A stretch of 7,279 bases of DNA from Dehalococcoidia bacterium (GTDB taxonomy: Bacteria > Chloroflexota > Dehalococcoidia > GIF9 > UBA5629): the NCBI GenBank assembly GCA_012961565.1, contig DTZC01000272.1, forward strand, positions 1-7,279, in the 5' to 3' direction. Both the position numbers and the translations under genes were made by a program. Of the stretch, positions 1 through 5,067 are shown one piece after another; position 1 is the first letter of the stretch; every line of letters begins with the position of its first letter. The notes under the pieces are model-generated. The model saw nothing but the letters and a program-made list of their open reading frames with translations. It had not been told where the DNA came from and ran no database searches.

Positions 1-20
1 AAGAACACTTTTTTCTATCT

Positions 21-123
21 GTCTGGTAATGGCGGGGCACCTTAGCCTTATGCCGGTATCCAGACCTATTCGACTACTGCTGGCTATAGCTTGACAGCCT
101 GATACGCTGAACCGAGGCAGCAG
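21..123. other. Two consecutive imperfect hairpins, possible structured RNA or degenerate repeat
   Basis: The first hairpin spans 21-65. Its outer arms 21-26 and 60-65 pair perfectly (GTCTGG/CCAGAC). They continue through 27-33 with 52-58, with one mismatch and one wobble, and close with an inner stem 34-38/45-49 around the loop 39-44. The second has arms 77-82 (CTGCTG) and 118-123 (CAGCAG) enclosing smaller palindromes. Neither is followed by a T-run on either strand, so they are not ordinary intrinsic terminators. No credible reading frame crosses the stretch. It could be a leader RNA of the downstream gene, a small RNA or a decayed repeat. I do not recognise a known riboswitch class. Confidence 0.3.
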
Positions 124-148
124 CTATACTCTCTCCATGATATGCGGC

Positions 149-178
149 TTTTCCGTTGCCTCACAAAAGGCCGGAAAA
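149..178 (+). other. Stem-loop upstream of the zinc-ribbon gene
   Basis: Arms 149-155 (TTTTCCG) and 172-178 (CGGAAAA) pair perfectly. They are extended by 158-161/168-171 (GCCT/AGGC) after a two-base bulge, with a six-base loop at 162-167. The plus strand continues into A residues rather than T residues, so it is not a plus-strand terminator. It sits about 30 bases before the Shine-Dalgarno sequence of the gene at 233 and could be part of its 5' leader. No function can be assigned. Confidence 0.3.
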
Positions 179-232
179 AATAGGAATTTGGAAGCTTAAT
201 GAAAATGAAGGAGGTTTGATACCCAAGGCATT

Positions 233-730
233 ATGAACAAAAAGGACTTCGATAAGACCCTCGAAGCCCATCTTAAAGCGGTGCCCTGCGAATGTAGATG
301 GTGCTTCGCCATAGACGGAAGACGTGTTGCTGGAGAAGAGGTCAACTTCTTTAGCTTTCCCGACCTCATCGTTGTACACTTGCGCTGTCCCAGATGTGGG
401 GGTGAGTTTACATATGTGAGCGAAGGGTTTGAGATGGGTTATCTGGTGGAGCGCATATGCACTCTCTATCCCCAACTGTCCTCATTCATACGGGAAGGAG
501 TGAAATTGAAGTTTCAGCCGCAACTCAGAGGTAAAGTCAAAAGACCTTCCACTCAGGACGAGTACATACTTGAGGTCGCGGAATGCACCGAAGGCACACT
601 CGAGGCAAGGATTATGGACTGCCTGTTCCCAGAGTTGAGAGAAGGTAGCCCCGAGCGATGCAGGGTCCTGGACTTACTGGTCCCAAAATTGTCACGACTA
701 TCAAGAGGGAAACGCCGTACTCGACCATAG
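233..730 (+). CDS. Small zinc-ribbon-like protein of unknown function
   Basis: I do not recognise the family of this 165-residue soluble protein. The N-terminal third carries C19-x-C21-x2-C24 and, 28 residues later, C52-P-x-C55-G-G. The latter is the typical second knuckle of a zinc ribbon, so one bound zinc is a reasonable inference. The rest (about 60-150) has no transmembrane segment or recognised motif, and the tail (about 153-165) is strongly basic, which could favour nucleic-acid contact. The start is the ATG at 233. A strong AAGGAGG lies at 208-214, but the 18-base gap is unusually long. An in-frame stop at 206-208 and no ATG, GTG or TTG between leave only ATT 230 as a more upstream option. 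It stands alone, converging with the degV-like gene. Hairpins crowd its upstream region. That it is coding rests on the cysteine pattern, the open length and the lack of any better frame. Confidence 0.6.
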   Translation: MNKKDFDKTLEAHLKAVPCECRWCFAIDGRRVAGEEVNFFSFPDLIVVHLRCPRCGGEFTYVSEGFEMGYLVERICTLYPQLSSFIREGVKLKFQPQLRGKVKRPSTQDEYILEVAECTEGTLEARIMDCLFPELREGSPERCRVLDLLVPKLSRLSRGKRRTRP

Positions 731-738
731 TTGTGACA
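690..738 (-). terminator. Inverted repeat between convergent genes, weak minus-strand terminator candidate
   Basis: Arms 690-701 and 727-738 form a 12-bp stem with a single G-T wobble, and the 25-base loop has a small inner GAG/CTC pairing. The repeat spans the stop codon (728-730) of the zinc-ribbon gene. Read on the minus strand, downstream of the degV-like stop at 825, the stem is followed by ATTTTGGG, a short T-run. On the plus strand A residues follow. It may therefore end degV-like transcription. The large loop and short T-run make it weak. Confidence 0.3.
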
Positions 739-824
739 CAAAAACACCAGCACGCTCGGGCTCGTCCTTCCGCAAGCCACAACCACAGTTCCAGCCTATG
801 CACCCGAGGCAGAAACTTCTCCAG

Positions 825-1685
825 CTAATCAGCGTAGAAACCAATAGCAAGAAGGCCGGGACCGCAATGCACCCCCATAACCGGGGTGAACTCAGTTATA
901 TACATCTCGACGCAGTTGAATCTCGATTCAATTTCAGCGGCGAGCTTCCTCGCCTCTTCCGATTCATCAGCGTGGTGCACCATGACATGGACTTTGGAGC
1001 TGCCCACCCTCTCCTCCATTATCTTCAGCATGCACTCCACAGCTTTTGTTTTTGTCCTGGGTCGCGCCACGGGCATCGTCTCGCCAACTGCCGGATTGTG
1101 TTCCAAGACAGGCTTCATATCCAAGACCGACCCTACCCAGGCAGCAGCTCTGCCAACACGACCCAGCCGAGCAAGGTAGTAAAGTGTGTCCAGCATAGCC
1201 AGAAAGTTCACCCTGTCCATCATCTCCCGTGCTGCCTTCAGAGCCTCACCCAGCCCGCTCCCCTGACTAGCAACCTGTGCTGCTTCCCGGACAATAAACC
1301 CCAAGGCGCCAGCCACAGAACGACTATCGAAGACCTCTATCTTAGTGCCAGGTAGTTCCTCTCTGGCGACCTCTTTGGCTGCCGAGGCTGCCTCAAATGT
1401 CTTACTTTGAAGACCGGTGAGCGTAATGCAAAGTATGCTCTCAGCTTCGCGGCTCAATTTGCGATAAACTTCCACAAAGTCGCCTGTTGAGGCAGTTGAA
1501 GTGGTCGGCAGGTTCTCTCTTCTGCGCATAATCTTATAAACCTCGTTAGGCGACATATCAATACCATCACGATAATCCTTGCCTTCATAGACCACTACCA
1601 GCGGTACTATGGTGATGCCGTACTTCTCCACCAGCTCCGGAGGTAAACAACTCGTGCTGTCAGTTACGATAGCGACCTTCTTCAT
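825..1685 (-). CDS. DegV family protein (FakB-like fatty-acid-binding protein)
   Basis: This is a 286-residue protein of the usual DegV length. DegV/FakB proteins bind a fatty acid in a two-domain EDD fold and, in Firmicutes, present it to the kinase FakA for phosphorylation and phospholipid synthesis in the cytosol. Family marks visible here: the N-terminal strand ending in TDST (8-11), the TTSTAST loop (61-67), the LTGLQSKT segment (89-96) in place of the common LSSGLSGT, the LDTLYYLARLGRVG motif (165-178), the MKPVLE segment (190-195), the RPRTKTKA turn (208-215), and the C-terminal HCGPG (273-277) that lies at the lipid head group in FakB structures. The ATG at 1685 is chosen over the upstream one at 1712: GGGAGGTG (1690-1697) sits six bases before it and the protein then starts directly with the first beta strand. 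No FakA gene lies nearby, so the partner kinase, if any, is elsewhere. Confidence 0.93.
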   Translation of the reverse strand: MKKVAIVTDSTSCLPPELVEKYGITIVPLVVVYEGKDYRDGIDMSPNEVYKIMRRRENLPTTSTASTGDFVEVYRKLSREAESILCITLTGLQSKTFEAASAAKEVAREELPGTKIEVFDSRSVAGALGFIVREAAQVASQGSGLGEALKAAREMMDRVNFLAMLDTLYYLARLGRVGRAAAWVGSVLDMKPVLEHNPAVGETMPVARPRTKTKAVECMLKIMEERVGSSKVHVMVHHADESEEARKLAAEIESRFNCVEMYITEFTPVMGVHCGPGLLAIGFYAD

Positions 1686-1737
1686 AGCACACCTCCCAAA
1701 TGTCGACGGCATTACTTTGCCATACGAGGTAGTCCCC

Positions 1738-1743
1738 TGTCAA
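1738..1743 (-). promoter_or_regulatory. Possible -35 box for the degV-like gene
   Basis: The minus strand reads a perfect TTGACA here, 52 bases before the degV-like start codon. The matching -10 is poor: only CAAAGT at 18 bases spacing, or TATGGC at 13. The distance to the gene suits a promoter with a short leader, but the weak -10 means it could need an activator or be coincidental. Confidence 0.3.
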
Positions 1744-1775
1744 TAGGCATTTCCCATTGGAGACTGATTACTAAT

Positions 1776-1905
1776 GTAGCTGTAAGGCTTTAGCCAAGCA
1801 TTGTTTTCGCTTGTAGCCGTGAGGTTTTAACCTGCGGATAAAAATACAAACGTAGCCCCGGGGTTTTACCCCCGGGTGCACCCGACCCTGAAGAGTCAAC
1901 GCTAC
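1776..1905. repeat. Cluster of GTAG-headed stem-loops resembling REP/BIME elements
   Basis: Three units run in the plus direction, each opening with GTAG followed by a G/C-rich stem around a TTTA-type loop. Unit 1 has GTAG at 1776-1779 with stem 1781-1800 around GGCT-TT-AGCC. Unit 2 has GTAG at 1813-1816 with CCG...AGGTT/AACCT...CGG, 1817-1837. Unit 3 has GTAG at 1852-1855 with a perfect 7-bp stem 1857-1863/1870-1876. Unit starts are 37 and 39 bases apart. A fourth unit appears in reverse orientation: CTAC at 1902-1905 (GTAG on the minus strand) heads a weak stem 1884-1888/1893-1897. Units 3 and 4 thus face each other, framed by GTAGC...GCTAC. A GTAG tetranucleotide 5' of an imperfect hairpin is the hallmark of REP sequences mobilised by RAYT (Y1 REP-associated) transposases, and paired opposite units form BIMEs. 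No RAYT gene is in the window. The assignment is by architecture only. The rest of the 338-base gap 1713-2050 holds the two promoter candidates and nothing else I recognise. Confidence 0.55.
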
Positions 1906-1968
1906 ACTGGTGAGTTAAGATATATCAGGAATGGGTTACTGCTAAACGCTCCTCCTTACTTCACTAAT

Positions 1969-1997
1969 TTGTCCCATTGTCGCCGTTCGACTATAAT
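1969..1997 (+). promoter_or_regulatory. Sigma70-type promoter of the S-component/DUF1893 operon
   Basis: TTGTCC (1969-1974), exactly 17 bases, then a perfect TATAAT (1992-1997). Transcription would start near 2004, giving a leader of about 47 bases. That is too short for most riboswitches, so control by a vitamin riboswitch downstream of this promoter is unlikely. The REP-like stem-loop cluster ends about 60 bases upstream. Confidence 0.6.
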
Positions 1998-2050
1998 GGA
2001 ACACTGATGAGGGCCTAGAGGATATGTGCCACTTCGCCAGGAGGTAGCTC

Positions 2051-2665
2051 ATGATTAACCGGATTGCGATTTCGAAACCCCAGCCTCTCCCCCTGATATT
2101 GAAATACACCGACGCTCGCAGCTATATCTTCACAGCGGTTTTTGTTGCCCTAGCGGTACTGGTGCCCTGGGTCTGCCACCAGTTTCATCTGGCTGGTGCC
2201 ACCTTCCTACCCATGCATGTCTTCGTAATGATAGCTGGTTTAATGTTTGGCTGGCGAGCAGGCGTGGCTACGGGACTGCTTACCCCGCTTATTAGCTATC
2301 TGACCTCGGGAATGCCAGTTCTGAGCATCCTGCCACAGATAACGGTTGAGATTTCAACTTACGGCTTGGTAGCCGGTGCATTGCGTGAGCGATACCATCT
2401 GCGTACGCTATGGGCACTCTTGGGAGCAATGGTAGGCGGGCGCCTAGTATTGTTAGCCACGATTGTTATTGTATATCTGATAACAGGAGAAAGCCACAGC
2501 CCTCTGGGTCAGGAGACAAGTCCATTTCTTGCCTTCTGGGCAGCGGTCAAGCAAGGCTGGCCCGGTATAGTCATTCAGTTGGTGTCAATACCACTCATAG
2601 TGTGGCTGGCAGCAAAATTACTGTCAAGAAAGGGGCAAACCGGGGAAGACACCCATGAGCGCTGA
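2051..2665 (+). CDS. ECF transporter S-component family membrane protein, substrate unknown
   Basis: This 204-residue membrane protein is predicted to be the substrate-binding subunit of an energy-coupling factor importer, working with a shared EcfA/EcfA'/EcfT module not encoded in this window (group II arrangement). About six hydrophobic segments are visible: roughly 25-43, 53-70, 71-86, 96-112, 118-146 and 168-190. The first holds the A29-x3-A33 small-residue motif that S-components use to dock on EcfT. The FLPMH segment (52-56), LTPLISYLTSGMP (77-89) and the amphipathic ITVEISTYGLVAGAL (97-111) match a recurrent S-component pattern as I recall it. The start is well set: AGGAGGT at 2039-2045 lies five bases before the ATG. 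The last 11 bases overlap the DUF1893 gene, so the two are translationally linked. Substrate cannot be read from sequence; vitamins, their precursors or nucleobase-like compounds are usual for the class. Confidence 0.8.
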   Translation: MINRIAISKPQPLPLILKYTDARSYIFTAVFVALAVLVPWVCHQFHLAGATFLPMHVFVMIAGLMFGWRAGVATGLLTPLISYLTSGMPVLSILPQITVEISTYGLVAGALRERYHLRTLWALLGAMVGGRLVLLATIVIVYLITGESHSPLGQETSPFLAFWAAVKQGWPGIVIQLVSIPLIVWLAAKLLSRKGQTGEDTHER

Positions 2666-3152
2666 ATGCTCAATTGAAAAGCAACCAGAGAACTACATAA
2701 CACAGGCAATGAGCCCGCCATATGGACATTTATTCCATAAGTTCCTCTCCAGCAACCACACGCTCCGGGTGTACAAGGGTAACCGATTGGTTTTCACCTC
2801 GGACAAAGACAGGCTACAACCTCTAGTCGAGTACATTGAGAGGTATACACCCTGTCATCAGAAGGTAACAATATTCGACAAGGTAGTGGGGCACGCCGCT
2901 GCTCTGCTTTGTGCCAAGGCAGGCTGTAAGGAGATTTACAGTCCCCTGGGCAGCCAGCTTGCTATCGAGACGCTAGACCGGTACGGCATCAGGTATCACC
3001 TGACTAAAATCGTACCTTACATTCAAAAGCCTGACCAGAAAGATATGTGCCCCATGGAAAGGTTATCTATTGGTAAACAACCCGAAGAATTCTACAGACT
3101 GGTCAGGAGGCTTAGCAGCAAGGCTCGAATAGAAGGGCTGACTAGGCACTAG
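2655..3152 (+). CDS. DUF1893 (TM1506-like) protein, deaminase-type fold
   Basis: This 165-residue cytosolic protein belongs to DUF1893, whose Thermotoga member TM1506 has a cytidine-deaminase-like fold but no established activity. Family marks in order: the LRVYKGNRLVFTS strand pair (37-49), FDKVVGHAAALLCAKAGCKEIYSPLGS (74-100), the helix QLAIETLDRYGIRY (101-114) and the MCPME motif (131-135) before the final helix. The catalytic H/C-x-E and P-C-x2-C zinc ligands of true deaminases are absent. The segment DKVVG stands at the helix start where the first motif would be, so zinc-dependent deamination is not expected. The first 30 or so residues extend beyond the usual core. ATG 2655 is preferred because GGGGAAG (2642-2648) lies six bases before it; ATG 2709 would remove the extension but has a poor ribosome site. 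The 11-base overlap with the S-component suggests a role connected with the imported compound. Confidence 0.85.
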   Translation: MSAECSIEKQPENYITQAMSPPYGHLFHKFLSSNHTLRVYKGNRLVFTSDKDRLQPLVEYIERYTPCHQKVTIFDKVVGHAAALLCAKAGCKEIYSPLGSQLAIETLDRYGIRYHLTKIVPYIQKPDQKDMCPMERLSIGKQPEEFYRLVRRLSSKARIEGLTRH

Positions 3153-3585
3153 GCAGGACAACCTGTGCTGAGCCAACAGCTACCTGTTCCCCGTCCTGGT
3201 TTTTTGCCCACAGCTCAACAACGACAAAGTCTTCCCCTTTGCCCACTGGATGCTTTTCGCTCACCACACCACCGTAAGTACAGGTAGAACCCACGGGTAC
3301 CGGCTTGATAAGCTTGACTTCCAACCTCTTCAGCCTAGCGCCAGAAGAATACGCCCAATCGGTGATGACACTTGTCATCAGAGACATTGTCTGGTTCCCG
3401 TGCATTACCGGAACCGGCAGGCCAAATACCTGGGCTGTGGCGCACCATTCTGGGTTGGTATGAACAGGATTATAGTCCAGCGAGGCTACAGCATGTTTCC
3501 AGATAACTTCCTGACTTATATGCTGCTTGATCTCAGGTAACACATCACCACAATTCACCGACTCAAAGGTCAACTTTCCCGTCAT
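3142..3585 (-). CDS. MaoC-like hotdog hydratase, catalytic-type subunit
   Basis: This 147-residue single-hotdog protein belongs to the MaoC/(R)-specific enoyl-CoA hydratase superfamily, which adds water to trans-2-enoyl-CoA or dehydrates 3-hydroxyacyl-CoA. The signature S-L-D37-Y-N39-P40-V-H42 carries the catalytic Asp and His of hydratase 2, followed by the substrate-cavity segment LPVPVMHGNQT (56-66). GGAGGT (3593-3598) stands seven bases before the ATG at 3585. It lies 32 bases downstream of a second hotdog gene that lacks the catalytic His, which fits a two-subunit enzyme in which this protein supplies the active site. The stop overlaps that of the convergent DUF1893 gene by 11 bases. The acyl-CoA substrate is unknown; fatty-acid, aromatic or sterol-like chains are all possible for the superfamily. 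Confidence 0.88.
   Translation of the reverse strand: MTGKLTFESVNCGDVLPEIKQHISQEVIWKHAVASLDYNPVHTNPEWCATAQVFGLPVPVMHGNQTMSLMTSVITDWAYSSGARLKRLEVKLIKPVPVGSTCTYGGVVSEKHPVGKGEDFVVVELWAKNQDGEQVAVGSAQVVLPSA
3154..3205 (+). terminator. Candidate terminator just after the DUF1893 gene
   Basis: CAGGAC (3154-3159) pairs with GTCCTG (3193-3198), followed one base later by six T residues (3200-3205). Inside the 33-base loop an extra hairpin GCTG/CAGC (3167-3170/3177-3180) helps compact the structure. It begins two bases after the DUF1893 stop codon, the expected place, yet it lies wholly within the 3' end of the opposing MaoC-like gene. The large loop limits confidence. Confidence 0.35.
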
Positions 3586-3617
3586 TCTCGTTACCTCCGT
3601 TTGATAACTCTGTTGAC

Positions 3618-4196
3618 TCAGGCTTCCAGAGCATGCTCACCCCGAACAAACCTCATCACGTCCTCTCTGGTCTTAGGTAGAATCAACGTCATGTAGCCCC
3701 TCATCTTCAGGTTACCGTGCTGGTCATAAAGTTCCGAAAGATACCTCATGTAGTATTTACCCCTCTTAATCCACTTATCATAGCTTCTGGTCTTAAGAGT
3801 AAGTACATCACCTACCCGAATCGGGTCGTACCATTCCAGTATCTGACCTGGATTCCTAGACCCGGGGGTCCTGATCCAGCTACCATGCCCTTTTCTCAAC
3901 AGAAAGAAAAGCACTTGCGTGGTAAACATAGGGTGAGCCACCAGTCCATCATAGCCACATTTCCTAGCATACTCCTCATCATAGAACACCGGATTGGCGT
4001 CAGGAACCCCCTCAGCATAAGCTATCATGTCCTCAGCCTTGACCTCGAATCTCAATGGCACTACTGTTTCCTTGCCGATTTCGATTTCATCCCAGAACTC
4101 GTACTCCTCTACCTGCTCTTGGTCAAGAAAGTCAGCCGAAAAGCTCTTCTGCTTTTCCGTCTTCTGGTATTTTGCCATCTCTTCCAGATAACCCAT
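3618..4196 (-). CDS. FAS1-like/MaoC N-terminal-type hotdog protein, likely non-catalytic partner subunit
   Basis: This 192-residue protein matches the FAS1-like dehydratase (MaoC N-terminal) type of hotdog domain. A charged lead (1-30) precedes the beta strand of the hotdog (about 38-52), a helix with AYAEGVPDANPVF (59-71), AHPMFTTQ (87-94), and late strands including LKTRSYDKWIKRGKYYMRYLSEL (134-156). In the position of the catalytic D-x-N-P-x-H it reads D66-A-N68-P69-V70-F71: Asp and Asn are kept, His is replaced by Phe. It probably forms a heterodimer with the MaoC-like product encoded immediately downstream, as in ChsH1-ChsH2-type hydratases where one half binds substrate and the other is catalytic. 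ATG 4196 is chosen: AAGGGGAT (4203-4210) precedes it. The in-frame TTG at 4226 would add ten unlike residues. It follows the phoU stop by 42 bases on the same strand. Confidence 0.85.
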   Translation of the reverse strand: MGYLEEMAKYQKTEKQKSFSADFLDQEQVEEYEFWDEIEIGKETVVPLRFEVKAEDMIAYAEGVPDANPVFYDEEYARKCGYDGLVAHPMFTTQVLFFLLRKGHGSWIRTPGSRNPGQILEWYDPIRVGDVLTLKTRSYDKWIKRGKYYMRYLSELYDQHGNLKMRGYMTLILPKTREDVMRFVRGEHALEA

Positions 4197-4238
4197 TGTT
4201 CCATCCCCTTGTTTTGCGCTATGCAAGTTCTAGCCAGG

Positions 4239-4904
4239 TTAATATTTGGAAGCTCCTATCTCTTCCATTCTCCCCGTTATCATAAATACTGCACGCTCGC
4301 AGATATTTGTTGCCCGGTCAGCAGCACGCTCCAGATTGTGGGCAACCCATATGAGGTGTGTAGCCCGGTTAATAGTTTTGGGGTCAACCATCATAAAAGT
4401 GAGTAACTCACGAAACACCTGGTCATAAAGACCATCAACAACGCTATCCATGCTTATGACCTGCCTTGCCAGCACCTCATCCCGAGTAAAGAAAGACTGA
4501 AGACTCTTGTCAACCATCTCGACCGTTATCTCTGCCATCCGTGGAATATCGATTAGTGGCTTCAACGGCGGTTGGTCACCTATCATGATGGCAATCTTGG
4601 CAATCCCCTCAGCATAGTCCCCGATTCGCTCCAGCTCAGTTATGATGTTGAGAATGGATACAATGACGCGAAGGTCATCTGTGGAAAGCTGCTGGGTAGA
4701 AATAAGGCTGATACAACCGTCTTCTATATAGAACCGCTTTTGATTGACCCTGGCATCATCGGCAATTATCCGGTGTGCCAGGTTCAAATCACGCTTCTTT
4801 AGCGCCTCTATAGCCCTATCAATCGCCTTCCCCACCATACCTCCCATATTCAGGACATCATCCTGAATCTCTCGCAAGTCTCCATGCTCAGTCTTCTTCG
4901 CCAT
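4239..4904 (-). CDS. phoU: PhoU family phosphate regulatory protein
   Basis: This 221-residue all-helical cytosolic protein consists of two tandem PhoU three-helix repeats. Each ends with the family's metal-binding pattern: L-E92-R-I-G-D96-Y in the first and L-E192-R-A-A-D196-R-A-T-N200 in the second. PhoU proteins tune phosphate uptake and the PhoR-PhoB/PhoP two-component signal, usually with the Pst transporter. Here the neighbour upstream is a Pit permease and no pst gene is in view. The ATG at 4904 is chosen since GGAGGT (4912-4917) stands seven bases before it; the ATG at 4910 is too close to it and the one at 4937 lies beyond it. A plausible promoter is at 4957-4986, so it can be expressed separately from pit. 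The two hotdog genes follow closely and may share its transcript. Confidence 0.93.
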   Translation of the reverse strand: MAKKTEHGDLREIQDDVLNMGGMVGKAIDRAIEALKKRDLNLAHRIIADDARVNQKRFYIEDGCISLISTQQLSTDDLRVIVSILNIITELERIGDYAEGIAKIAIMIGDQPPLKPLIDIPRMAEITVEMVDKSLQSFFTRDEVLARQVISMDSVVDGLYDQVFRELLTFMMVDPKTINRATHLIWVAHNLERAADRATNICERAVFMITGRMEEIGASKY

Positions 4905-4956
4905 GGCCATTACCTCCCCTTCATGTTGATTAAACATCCATCCCCAATTCAGGTAT

Positions 4957-4986
4957 AGTATATTCCCGATTCAAGTTTTACATCAA
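4957..4986 (-). promoter_or_regulatory. Promoter candidate for phoU
   Basis: On the minus strand TTGATG (4981-4986), 18 bases, then TATACT (4957-4962). Transcription would start near 4950, about 46 bases before the phoU ATG. It lies in the 163-base gap between pit and phoU, which has no clear terminator after pit, so readthrough from pit is also possible. Confidence 0.5.
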
Positions 4987-5067
4987 GCCCGTGTAACCCT
5001 CACAGCAAGCGCCACCGGCCTCGGCTAGCTGGCAACCAACAGGCAAAAGAAACGTTACCTGGCACAC

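Noticed and set aside
1..120. Minus-strand frame open to the left edge
   Set aside because: No ATG start in the window; the frame is closed upstream by a TAG, the translation has no recognisable motif, and the region folds into hairpins instead.
91..130. Promoter for the zinc-ribbon gene from TTGACA (91-96) and TATACT (125-130)
   Set aside because: The boxes are 28 bases apart, far outside the 16-20 range, and neither has a good partner at proper spacing.
798..1355. Plus-strand open frame of 185 codons opposite the degV-like gene
   Set aside because: It is antisense to a clear DegV protein; its histidine-, cysteine- and proline-rich translation is typical of a shadow frame.
1776..1905. CRISPR array, because of regular 37-39-base spacing
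   Set aside because: Repeats share only GTAG and the hairpin form, not a long identical sequence, one unit is inverted, and no cas gene is near.
2004..2050. Riboswitch controlling the S-component gene
   Set aside because: The leader after the good TATAAT is only about 47 bases and shows no aptamer-like structure or terminator.
3717..4406. Plus-strand open frame of 229 codons opposite the FAS1-like and phoU genes
   Set aside because: Long but antisense to two recognisable proteins, with no motif and no good ribosome site.
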